Source: DATKYQ01 sp035528415 (GTDB lineage Bacteria; Myxococcota; B64-G9). From it: 64,000 bases of DNA. The notes under the pieces were generated by a model that was not told the origin of the DNA, made no database searches, and saw only the letters and a list, made by a program, of their open reading frames with translations. The DNA is taken from NCBI GenBank assembly GCA_035528415.1, contig DATKYQ010000075.1, positions 1 to 64,000 on the forward strand, written 5' to 3'. Shown here piece after piece: positions 16,436 to 24,080 of this stretch; position 1 is the first letter of the stretch; each line of letters begins with the position of its first letter. A program made the translations under genes and the position numbers.

Positions 16436-17221
16436 TCAATACGGGCTCCATATCTGCACCGGCTCTTCGCCTCCGAAAAGGAAGCTGACTCCCAGCATGA
16501 CGAACAGCGTGCTGCGGATCTTGGTCTCGGTGGTGGTTCCGGTGGCGCCGGCCTCGCCCTCGACCTTGGCTGCGAACGTAAGGTCGCGCATGTCGAGTCT
16601 GATGGCAAACCAGCGCGCCAAGAAAATCCTGAACCCCATTCCAAAGGAGCCCATGAAGTAGAGGCCCGTATCCACCCAGGTCTTGTCCGGCCGCATGTAC
16701 TCGGTCGTGGCCAGGCCGCCGCCGGCGGTGACGTAGAAGTCGGCCCGGGCCAGGCCCCAGTTGAAGAGAGAGAACTTACCGTAGATGGGACTGAACTCTA
16801 CATTCAGACCCCAGTAGTTGCCAATCATGGCCAGGTCGGCGTTCGAGGGGCTGAGTTGGGCATCGTTCTTGATGTTGTAGTAAGCGTCAGTATAGGAATG
16901 CCCCTTGCGGAGCCAGCTTCCGGAGTAGGCCGCGGGATCGTCTGAAACCTTGTCGCCCATGTAAAACGGAACTTTGCAAGAAAGCCAGGTAAACTCGATC
17001 GCAAATGCCTCGTCGATATGGTAGTCGAGCGACAACACACCCGCGTAGTGCTGGGTGAAGATGTCGTCGACCGACATGGCGAAAAGCCCGCCTATTTCGA
17101 TCTTGTTCTTGACCGAGTAATCCCGCTTCTGCAGCACGTGAACCCGCTCGTTGGGACTCTCGGCCAGCGCGCCTGCCGATATCAGCATCAAGGACGCGAG
17201 TGTGAGAAAGAACATTTTCAT
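16436..17221 (-). CDS. Outer-membrane beta-barrel, GltB/NfsB-like (cluster A)
   Basis: A 261-residue exported protein with a signal peptide (about 1-20, ending GALAE). It belongs to the myxobacterial outer-membrane beta-barrel family. It shares FSPIYGKFSLFNW, FYVTAGGGLATTE and WFAIRLDMRDLTF with the neighbouring barrel at 17235 (FSPLYGKL, FVAGAGVAQYQ, GIKLEIRDVFF) and with the cluster B barrel at 35420 (WHPFHGKF, FYLTAGVGIT, SVRVEIRDHIY). It is second in cluster A, 13 bases after the first barrel. In M. xanthus, GltA/GltB-type barrels are the outer-membrane parts of the gliding machine. Confidence 0.8.
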   Translation of the reverse strand: MKMFFLTLASLMLISAGALAESPNERVHVLQKRDYSVKNKIEIGGLFAMSVDDIFTQHYAGVLSLDYHIDEAFAIEFTWLSCKVPFYMGDKVSDDPAAYSGSWLRKGHSYTDAYYNIKNDAQLSPSNADLAMIGNYWGLNVEFSPIYGKFSLFNWGLARADFYVTAGGGLATTEYMRPDKTWVDTGLYFMGSFGMGFRIFLARWFAIRLDMRDLTFAAKVEGEAGATGTTTETKIRSTLFVMLGVSFLFGGEEPVQIWSPY

Positions 17222-17234
17222 GGTGTCTCTCCGC

Positions 17235-18002
17235 TCAGAACGTGTAACACACGCCCAGCCTCAAGAAGACGATGTGGACAAAATCCTTGATGGTCTTCTG
17301 TTGCACGTCTATACCGGCCGGCTTCCAGTCGGCTTTGTACTTGTCGTAGAAAAACACGTCGCGGATCTCGAGCTTGATGCCCCAGCCTTGTGTGACGTGG
17401 AAGCGCAGGCCACCTCCGAAGTGGAAGGTGGGTTGCACCGCCGCGCCCAAAAGACCCCCCTCATATGTCTTGGTTACCTTCTTGAACGAGCCAAACTCGG
17501 GGTTGCCGGGGTCGTCCGCCAACTCGGTGTACTGGTACTGGGCCACGCCGGCGCCTGCAACGAAATAAAGATGTATGCTGACCGCGAATTCTGACGAGAA
17601 ATCGAGCTTGCCGTAAAGGGGAGAGAACACCAGACCGAGGTTTGCGAACCAGGTCATGTGTTTGAGATCGGTGAGCGGCAACTTGTGAATACCGTCCAAC
17701 GTCTGAGCTGTGCGCAAGATCTCATTCAGCAACTTGCGGTCACCGTTAATATAGTTGTAACCAGCGTCCAACTCGAGACCGAGGTAGTCGTTGAAGAAGT
17801 AATCGAATCCCAGCGAGAAGCCGAAATGCCTGGTGTACTTGTCGACGATCGACATCGACACCGGGCTGAGAGCCACTTCAAACTTGCCCCCCATGTCATA
17901 GAGTTGATTGGCCACCACGGGCTCGTCGGCCCGTGCCGGTGCCGACGATACGCAAATCGCCACTACCATAAGAATCGCGCGCAAACTCCGTCCACTACGC
18001 AT
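17235..18002 (-). CDS. Outer-membrane beta-barrel, GltA/NfsA-like (cluster A)
   Basis: A 255-residue exported protein starting at ATG 18002 with GAGG about seven bases upstream. It has a signal peptide at about 1-26 (ending SSAPARADE). The barrel motifs FSPLYGKLDFSSE, YFVAGAGVAQYQYTE, GGGLRFHVTQGWGIKLEIRD and a terminal LRLGVCYTF strand are visible. It is the first gene of cluster A and is preceded by a 189-base gap with an extended -10 promoter candidate. It is paralogous to the next gene and to the barrel at 35420. An open frame extends upstream to 18086, but it has no ribosome binding site and would bury the signal peptide. Confidence 0.8.
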   Translation of the reverse strand: MRSGRSLRAILMVVAICVSSAPARADEPVVANQLYDMGGKFEVALSPVSMSIVDKYTRHFGFSLGFDYFFNDYLGLELDAGYNYINGDRKLLNEILRTAQTLDGIHKLPLTDLKHMTWFANLGLVFSPLYGKLDFSSEFAVSIHLYFVAGAGVAQYQYTELADDPGNPEFGSFKKVTKTYEGGLLGAAVQPTFHFGGGLRFHVTQGWGIKLEIRDVFFYDKYKADWKPAGIDVQQKTIKDFVHIVFLRLGVCYTF

Positions 18003-18059
18003 GGTATTCCTCGCTCGGTTGCGTGAATGTGAAAGGGCCAGATTTGCCATTGAATTGCG

Positions 18060-18086
18060 TTTATAACAGCACAATCTGGAAGGCAA
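18060..18086 (-). promoter_or_regulatory. Candidate promoter of cluster A
   Basis: On the minus strand, TTGCCT (18086-18081), a 15-base spacer, then TGT-TATAAA (extended -10, hexamer 18065-18060). The predicted leader is about 50 bases to the ATG at 18002. The -35 match is weak and the spacer short, so the extended -10 carries most of the support. Confidence 0.45.
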
Positions 18087-18147
18087 GGATTTTTTCGATT
18101 AGTGCCAGGATTCCCTACACTTCGCACCTGATACTACATCTGTTCAC

Positions 18148-18170
18148 AAATCCCTCTTGGAAAGGAGGGA
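18148..18170 (-). terminator. Weak hairpin after rplC
   Basis: TCCCTC (minus, 18170-18165) pairs with GAGGGA (18156-18151) over an 8-base loop and is followed by only TTTGT. It sits 20-45 bases after the rplC stop. It is a possible weak terminator that would leave partial read-through into cluster A. Confidence 0.3.
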
Positions 18171-18191
18171 GAGATTGGAAGTGCCTGTCGA

Positions 18192-18845
18192 TCAGGCCGT
18201 TGGCGTACGGGTCTTGATGGCCTTGCGCACCATCACCAAGCCGTTTGAGGCACCGGGGACGGCGCCGCGAATGAGCAGCAGGTTACGTTCCTCGTCAACC
18301 TTGACCACCCTCAAGTTGTGGGTGGTGACCCGCTTGTTGCCCATCTGGCCGGGCAGTTTTTTACCCTTGAGGACGTGACCGGGGAACTGGCACATGCCGA
18401 TGCTTCCGGGATGCCGCCTGACCTCGTGAGTGCCGCGCGTCTTGGTGTTGCCCTTGAATCCGTAGCGCTTGACGACGCCCTGGAATCCGCGGCCCTTCGA
18501 TGTTCCGGTAACGTCCACCTTGTCTCCGCCGGCGAAGATCGCCACAGTGATCTTGTCACCGACTTTGTACGCCTCGACCTCTGCCGGCGGCAGGCGTACC
18601 TCGCGCAGGAAGCGCATCGGAGCCAGGTTGACGCTTTCAAACACACCACGTCTGGGTTTTGAAAGCTTGCGACCCGGAATCTCCCCGAAGCCGATCTGGA
18701 TGGCGCTGTAGGCGTGCTTCACGGGATTGCGCTTCTGCACGACAACACACGGCCCTGCTTCCACTACCGTTACCGGCACACGGTTGCCGGTCTCATCAAA
18801 GATTTGAGTAGTGCCTATCTTCTTGCCCAGGATTGTTGTCGACAT
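18192..18845 (-). CDS. rplC: 50S ribosomal protein L3, solitary
   Basis: A full-length 217-residue L3 (family usually 205-220). It starts MSTTILGKKIGTTQIF and keeps the core signatures GGDKVDVTGTSKGRGFQG, RRHPGSIGMCQFPGHVLKGK and GQMGNKRVTTHNL. L3 is an early 23S rRNA-binding assembly protein near the peptidyl transferase centre. rplC is normally inside the S10 operon between rpsJ and rplD. Here neither flank has a ribosomal gene: a lipoprotein gene lies 84 bases upstream and the envelope cluster downstream. The reading frame looks intact. It is either a relocated sole copy or a second copy, and the window cannot tell which. Confidence 0.95.
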   Translation of the reverse strand: MSTTILGKKIGTTQIFDETGNRVPVTVVEAGPCVVVQKRNPVKHAYSAIQIGFGEIPGRKLSKPRRGVFESVNLAPMRFLREVRLPPAEVEAYKVGDKITVAIFAGGDKVDVTGTSKGRGFQGVVKRYGFKGNTKTRGTHEVRRHPGSIGMCQFPGHVLKGKKLPGQMGNKRVTTHNLRVVKVDEERNLLLIRGAVPGASNGLVMVRKAIKTRTPTA

Positions 18846-18929
18846 CTTTTCATGCTCCTTGGTAATCAGGCATGCTTACGAACAAGGGGGCGGAGTTTAC
18901 CAACTTTTCAGGATAGATCAAGGTTTTTT

Positions 18930-20510
18930 TCACTTGGCCACGTCCCATATCTGCAGTAGCTCGACCCGGGCCAGCAGGTCTTCCTCGGCCAGTCCCTGCT
19001 CCCCACCCTGAGGCGTTGAAAATAGCCACACCCGGGTCTTGTAACCGAAGTACATCTCCCGCCTGCGACCGTGACGGGCCCCTTTGAAATACCAGGCGTT
19101 CGTATCGCCCACTTCGACCAGGTTGACTCCCAGTTCGTAGCGCACCTGTCTCTTGCTCTTGAGCGCCCTCTGCATGATCTCCTGGCGCGGCGCTACGAAC
19201 CCCTCGCTGAACACCAGCTTTGCCTCGGCCTCCGAACCAAAGTCAATCCAGTTGACCCGCCAGCGTTTCTCTCCCTTGGCAAAGCCCGCGCCGGTGATCG
19301 TGCGCCCGGCGTTCCGCTTGGCCCAGTCACGCGGGCGTTGCTTTTTCTGAAGCCAGCGCCCGAAGCGCTGCGTGCCGAGAAAAACGAGGTACTCATCCTC
19401 GACCGCAACCTCCGGCAACAGAGTCCAGGGCCTCAAGAACTCAGGCAGGTACGCGATGCCATGCGGCTCACCGAGCCCGACGGGCTCAAACAAGCCCTTG
19501 ACCGCTGGTTCGTCTTTAAACAAGGCGAGCCAGACGCCGTTCCCACCCGGCAGGCGGGCCATCCAGGCGGTCCATGCGACCGTGCCTTCCCGGTAGTTCT
19601 TCGATGGCATCAAAGTCACCCCGGTCATCGAAAAGACCGGCGCATTCCCCCACGGTAATAGGCGTTTTTGCGGTGCCGGTAATTTAATGACACCGGCAGA
19701 ATCCTGAGTCACGACGGGTGCCGGCAGCCGACGCCGTCGGCGCCTGTGCCGTGCTCTTTTTATCTCTTTCTTGGTCCTTTCCCACTCCTCGGGGCTGGGA
19801 GCCCGGTGGGCAAGCAAGAAACCCCAGCTGTCCCGAAGAATATCTTGTTTCTCTCCGACTTCCTTCCCGCCGTGGCCCGATGGGCCACGGCCCACACCGA
19901 CGAATACCAGCGCCCTTTCGACACCGTTGGGACCGGGAATACCGTAAGCGGCTTCGGCCGTGGCCGAAAATCCCAACCGGCAAAATCCCTGCCTCCATTC
20001 GGAGGGTGCGACTCCGCCGAAATCTTCCGGTCGCGAACATTGCCGTGCGGCATCGGGAACGAGCAGAAACGACTCCAGATTCTCAGCGCCTGGTGTAGGA
20101 AGCGCCGCGGCAAGGTTCTCGATGGCCTGGAGCCCTTCCGGGATACCCCCGAACTGCTCATCTTCCTCGCCGGGGATCTCGACCTTGGAAAGATCCACCA
20201 GCGGCAGGCGCAGCTTCGCTCCGCCTGAAAGCCGGCCGGCGAGTTTCTCGGCATCCGTGCGGGCCGCGAATCCCCGGCTGATCACAATGTGGCGCACCAC
20301 GCCGCGATCTCTTATCGCCAGAGCCGCGGCATCCTCCATTGCCGCATTCTTCTTGTTCTTGAATGATGCAAGCAGCTTCTCGGCCATCGCCTGGGTAGCG
20401 GCTTCGTCGAGGACCACGGCCCAGGGACGAGACTTGTCAGGCCGTTTGCTGCAAGCGGGCAGACAGCAAGCGACCAGGACGGCAAGCACAAGTTGCATTC
20501 GCATGTTCAT
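18930..20510 (-). CDS. Lipoprotein of unknown function
   Basis: A 526-residue protein with a lipoprotein signal (lipobox LPAC, Cys about 20). The N-terminal third has a stretch (VISRGFAARTDAEKLAGRL) that recalls SPOR/amino-acid repeat folds, but the match is weak. The middle has a basic patch (KRARHRRRRRRLP), followed by a C-terminal domain with several Trp and Gly. I recognise no enzyme motif. The start overlaps the stop of the coiled-coil gene by four bases (ATGA), so the two are coupled. Its place between a Ser/Thr kinase module and cluster A suggests an envelope role, by context only. Confidence 0.65.
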   Translation of the reverse strand: MNMRMQLVLAVLVACCLPACSKRPDKSRPWAVVLDEAATQAMAEKLLASFKNKKNAAMEDAAALAIRDRGVVRHIVISRGFAARTDAEKLAGRLSGGAKLRLPLVDLSKVEIPGEEDEQFGGIPEGLQAIENLAAALPTPGAENLESFLLVPDAARQCSRPEDFGGVAPSEWRQGFCRLGFSATAEAAYGIPGPNGVERALVFVGVGRGPSGHGGKEVGEKQDILRDSWGFLLAHRAPSPEEWERTKKEIKRARHRRRRRRLPAPVVTQDSAGVIKLPAPQKRLLPWGNAPVFSMTGVTLMPSKNYREGTVAWTAWMARLPGGNGVWLALFKDEPAVKGLFEPVGLGEPHGIAYLPEFLRPWTLLPEVAVEDEYLVFLGTQRFGRWLQKKQRPRDWAKRNAGRTITGAGFAKGEKRWRVNWIDFGSEAEAKLVFSEGFVAPRQEIMQRALKSKRQVRYELGVNLVEVGDTNAWYFKGARHGRRREMYFGYKTRVWLFSTPQGGEQGLAEEDLLARVELLQIWDVAK

Positions 20511-21325
20511 ATACCAGCGCCCTGTATCTCGTCGATCAACCTGGCGACCGCGTCTATATCCGCATAGAACTTGTCGAGTACGGGGTGACTGACTCTCCTG
20601 TCGAAGAGGTTCTCTCCCACGTCCGCCAGGGTATCGACGACCAGTAATTCGGCGCGCTTGATCTCCTTCGATTTCATCCCATGCTGGCGCTTGAGATCCG
20701 CAAGCATTTCCTCGATGGAGGCTTCGTCCATCTCCTCGAGCGAAAGATCTATCTGGGCGGCACGCTCCGTGTCAGCGGTAATCTCTTTTTCAATATCCTT
20801 GATAGGCTTCTCGTGCTCGCGGATCTTACGCCGCAGATCATCCAGACTCTTCCTGCGCTTGAGGATATCTATCTTCATCCGCTTGAGGTTGTTCTCGTGG
20901 ACCTTGGCTTTGTCGAAATCCTCGACCTTCTTGGCCTGCGCAAACTTGGCCTTTTCTTCCTCCATGCTCCTGTCGGCGAACTTGAAGTCGTATTCTTCGC
21001 CCACGAGCTTCTTCGTCAGCGGAGCGACCTTGCTCTTCTTGACCGACAGGATCTTCTTCTGCTGTTTGACAGACGCGTGCAGTTCGTCCCGCTCGTCCTC
21101 GAGTTGCTGTCGGTCTTGTTTTTCGCTCTTTTCCATCCGCTCGATTTCGGATTCGATGAATTCGAGTTCCAGCTTGCGGTCGTCCAGCCCCTCTTGCGCC
21201 CCACGGTGCGACTCGATCAGCGCGTCATCGGCCTGATCGAACAGGTCGAGCATGCGGGCCTTTTCGGCCAGGTCGCACAAGAGCTTTTCGAACTCGCTCT
21301 GAGCTTTCTCGATTTTTGAGGCCAT
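20507..21325 (-). CDS. Cytoplasmic coiled-coil protein
   Basis: A 272-residue protein without a signal peptide or membrane segment. It is almost entirely helical and highly charged, with heptad-like runs from about 40 to 230 (LELEFIESEIERMEKSEKQ, KIREHEKPIKDIEKEI). The C-terminal 40 residues are less coiled. It lies 42 bases downstream of the Ser/Thr kinase gene and overlaps the lipoprotein gene that follows. It may be a kinase partner or a cytoplasmic scaffold. It resembles generic coiled-coil proteins and has no recognisable catalytic motif. Confidence 0.65.
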   Translation of the reverse strand: MASKIEKAQSEFEKLLCDLAEKARMLDLFDQADDALIESHRGAQEGLDDRKLELEFIESEIERMEKSEKQDRQQLEDERDELHASVKQQKKILSVKKSKVAPLTKKLVGEEYDFKFADRSMEEEKAKFAQAKKVEDFDKAKVHENNLKRMKIDILKRRKSLDDLRRKIREHEKPIKDIEKEITADTERAAQIDLSLEEMDEASIEEMLADLKRQHGMKSKEIKRAELLVVDTLADVGENLFDRRVSHPVLDKFYADIDAVARLIDEIQGAGI

Positions 21326-21367
21326 CGTCTTCCTCCGGCTGATGCTCTTTCAGGCACAGCCCCACAG

Positions 21368-22891
21368 TCACTTGAAGCTGTCGGCGGTCCAATCCTTGAA
21401 GACCTGGATGCGCATCTTGTCACCCTGCTTCCAGTCCGACGCCAGCAGGCGGCGCGACCAAGGTGGATATCCCTGCATGGTCAACACGATCTCGTATTCC
21501 TTCTGCGGATCTATCTTCCCGATGCGCATGTTTGTCGTGCCGACCTTGCGGTTGTCGAAATAGACCGCGGCTCCCGTCGGACGCGATCTGATTATCAGGG
21601 TGCCCAGCTTTTTCTGGGCCAGGCGGTCCGCCGATTCGTCGACTACGTCGCCGATCGTCGCGAAGACATGCGAAATCTGAGCGTGAAAGACAATGCCGCA
21701 GATGACCAGGCTCGCAACCAGTACCCCGATAATAAGCCACTTGAGTTTCCTGCCTGCGCCGCTGTAACTGAAGCTTGTATCGAGATCGCCATCGAGTGCA
21801 ACCCCGTGCCCGATTTCCACTCCGGCCGCCGGATTGCCCGCCACGGCCGCCGGGCCATCCGGCGCTCCAAACAGATCCGCCGGACCCGGCGCTGGCTGGG
21901 CCGGAGCCTGGGGTGCGGGTTGAGCCAAGGGTATCTTCAGTCGCGGTTGGGAGGCGCGCTCTTTGAGATCCGCGGCAAACAAGTCATTCATGTAGCCAGA
22001 CAGGGTCTTGGATGACGCTTCCTGCGGAAGCTTGTATAAAAAACGCGATATGGCCAGACGCATTTCGCCAGCCGACTGGTAGCGGTCGGCCGGATTGCGG
22101 GCCAGTGCCTTGAAAACGATGGCGTCGAGTTGCGGCGGCAACTTGGGATTGGTTCGCGAGGGCGTGGGCACGTCGGCTCGCTTGACTCTCTCGAGGGTGA
22201 CCACGTCGGTTCCGCCGTGGAACAATCTCTCCAGCGTCAGCATTTCGAAAAGCAGGATGCCGGCTGCAAAGACGTCGCTGCGCGCATCCACGTCCTTTCC
22301 GGTTGCCTGCTCCGGAGACATGTAGCCGAACTTGCCTTTGATCACCCCGGCCTCGGTGGCGTGCATCTTGTTGGCCGCCCGGGCGATGCCGAAATCGACG
22401 ATTTTCACTTCACCATCGTACGAGACGAGGACGTTCTGAGGGGAGACATCGCGGTGGACGATTCCCAGCGGGCCGCCCCGTTCGTCGCCCTTGCGGTGGG
22501 CGTAGTCGAGACCTGAAAGAATCTCCGAGGCGATGAACAGGGCGTGAGGAACAGAAAGCGGTTTGTTTTCGTCGAGGCCGGCGTCGAGCAACTCGCCCAT
22601 GTTCTTACCGTCTACGTGCTCCATCGAGATGAAGTAGATTCCGTCGATCTCTCCCAGTTCGTATACCGGAACGATGTTACCGTGGGAAAGGTTGACGCAG
22701 ATCTTGGCCTCGTCGATGAACATCTGGATGAACTCGCGGTGGCGGGCATACTGGGGCAGTATCTGCTTGACAACCATGTTCTTCTCGAACCCGTCCACAC
22801 CGTAAAGCTTGGCCTTGTAGATCTCGGCCATGCCCCCGACGGCTAACCGCTCGTAGAGGTAATATTTTCCAAACTGCTGGGGCTGGAACAT
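21368..22891 (-). CDS. Membrane Ser/Thr protein kinase with PEGA-like C-terminus
   Basis: A 507-residue Hanks-type kinase. The kinase domain spans about 8-285: a Gly-rich loop variant (LAVGGMAEIYKA), catalytic Lys42 in VVKQIL, HRDVSPQNVL, VDFGIARA and GYMSPEQATG, all intact. A Pro/Ala-rich linker leads to a single TM at about 390-412 and a periplasmic PEGA-like domain (GTLIIRSRPTGAAVYFDN, VLTMQGYPPW). This layout is common in myxobacteria. It is the first gene of a minus-strand run that leads through a coiled-coil protein and a lipoprotein toward rplC and cluster A. The FHA domain encoded at 7287 is a plausible reader of its phospho-Thr marks. Confidence 0.88.
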   Translation of the reverse strand: MFQPQQFGKYYLYERLAVGGMAEIYKAKLYGVDGFEKNMVVKQILPQYARHREFIQMFIDEAKICVNLSHGNIVPVYELGEIDGIYFISMEHVDGKNMGELLDAGLDENKPLSVPHALFIASEILSGLDYAHRKGDERGGPLGIVHRDVSPQNVLVSYDGEVKIVDFGIARAANKMHATEAGVIKGKFGYMSPEQATGKDVDARSDVFAAGILLFEMLTLERLFHGGTDVVTLERVKRADVPTPSRTNPKLPPQLDAIVFKALARNPADRYQSAGEMRLAISRFLYKLPQEASSKTLSGYMNDLFAADLKERASQPRLKIPLAQPAPQAPAQPAPGPADLFGAPDGPAAVAGNPAAGVEIGHGVALDGDLDTSFSYSGAGRKLKWLIIGVLVASLVICGIVFHAQISHVFATIGDVVDESADRLAQKKLGTLIIRSRPTGAAVYFDNRKVGTTNMRIGKIDPQKEYEIVLTMQGYPPWSRRLLASDWKQGDKMRIQVFKDWTADSFK

Positions 22892-22998
22892 GTATGCAAG
22901 TCCTCAGAATCACGTCAAACCGCGCGTCCAAACCAGTGCCCATCTTCGAAAAATGGGTATTAGGGACGGGCATAAAGCTAACAACTGCATGCGTCTGG

Positions 22999-23051
22999 TG
23001 TCAAGTCAGTGACAACATGGTTGTGACAATAGGGTCCACGTTCTTGCGTCT
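22999..23051. promoter_or_regulatory. Divergent regulatory region with direct repeats
   Basis: Between the kinase gene (minus) and the membrane protein gene (plus) lie a minus-strand TTGACA (23004-22999) and, at about 23010-23030, two direct copies of GTGACAA separated by seven bases, with an ACAAC-ATG-GTTGT dyad between them. No good -10 box is seen at standard spacing. This looks like a shared operator/promoter region for the two divergent genes. Confidence 0.3.
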
Positions 23052-23093
23052 TGTGGACGTTCCACAGTAAGATTCGGAGATCGGGGATAACGC

Positions 23094-24062
23094 ATGAGCA
23101 AACGGCCGGAAAACGATCCGCCCGAAGAGGAAGAGGACCAGGAGCCCACGCGCCTGCAGACCAAGCCGCGCTTTGGCGACAGCAAGGAAAACCCGACCCG
23201 CAGGCGGTCGGTTACTTCAACGCAGACGAAGCCCCTGGGACCGGTCCGCGCCCATGACGCCTTCGAGGTTGATATCGACGTGGACGAAAGAGAGTTCAGG
23301 GTCTCCGACCTGTTCAACGACACGGATACCGAGGATACCTGCGAGGTGCCGCCGCTCGAAATAAATCCTTCCCCGATCGAGGACGTTATCGATCTGTCGC
23401 TGCCGGAATCGTCCGACCAGGAGGCGCTGCCTTTCTACGTGCCCGTTGGTCGCCGGACCCCCTCACCGCTCCCCCCCGCCCGGAACAAGTCTCCCTCCCC
23501 GGCGTCGAGGGCGCCCCTGGGACCAGACTTCGAAGCCCTCTTTGACGCGCCCATGGGAGACGATGAACCAGTGGAGCCGGCGGCCGTACACCTTGCTCCC
23601 GAGCGCGAACGATCGCCGGCCGGCGGCCTGCCGTTGTTCATGCCCGGAGCACCGCGTGCTACCACTCCGGGCAGCGATTCAAAACCTAAGCCCCGCTTCA
23701 AAAAGGGCCTGACCGCCGGCATGACGCCGCTGGATATGACCGATTTCGCCGCGGACGGACCCCGGCGAAGAAAGAAAAGCAGCCAGTCGAGGTTCCTGCC
23801 GCGTTCCGCCCCGGCACCCATGGCCGGTTCGAAGAAAGTCGTCCGGCGCCGATTCGTTTTCACCGTGACAGTGCGAGACGTGATCCTCTTGCTTCTGGTG
23901 CTGGTGCTCGCGGCGGGTGTGTATATCGGCTGGAAAGTTTTCGACGAGTACAGGCACGACAAAGAGATCCAACAACTCGGCCTGAAGCAACAACTCATAG
24001 AAAAATCTAAAAACGACGCAATCAAGAAGAAGGAACCGGTGAAGGAACGAGACATCCCCTGA
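23094..24062 (+). CDS. Bitopic membrane protein with long disordered cytoplasmic region
   Basis: A 322-residue protein. Residues 1-265 are low-complexity and rich in Pro, Asp, Glu and Ser, with short hydrophobic pieces (EALPFYVPVGRR, GLPLFMPGAP). A basic patch (KKVVRRRFVF) precedes one TM segment at about 274-295 (ILLLLVLVLAAGVYIGW), and a short Lys/Glu-rich tail ends the protein. It is probably anchored with the long N-terminal part in the cytoplasm. It is divergent from the Ser/Thr kinase gene and may be its substrate or partner, which is inference from position and from the Thr/Ser-rich linker. A GGGGAT ribosome-binding-like sequence precedes the ATG. Confidence 0.65.
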   Translation: MSKRPENDPPEEEEDQEPTRLQTKPRFGDSKENPTRRRSVTSTQTKPLGPVRAHDAFEVDIDVDEREFRVSDLFNDTDTEDTCEVPPLEINPSPIEDVIDLSLPESSDQEALPFYVPVGRRTPSPLPPARNKSPSPASRAPLGPDFEALFDAPMGDDEPVEPAAVHLAPERERSPAGGLPLFMPGAPRATTPGSDSKPKPRFKKGLTAGMTPLDMTDFAADGPRRRKKSSQSRFLPRSAPAPMAGSKKVVRRRFVFTVTVRDVILLLLVLVLAAGVYIGWKVFDEYRHDKEIQQLGLKQQLIEKSKNDAIKKKEPVKERDIP

Positions 24063-24080
24063 GATCCATCAACGAAGCTT

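Noticed and set aside
16417..16644. N-terminal extension of the C-type TPR protein
   Set aside because: It overlaps the barrel gene upstream, is rich in Arg/Pro/Ser, and hides a good signal peptide that follows GTG 16416 with GGAGG.
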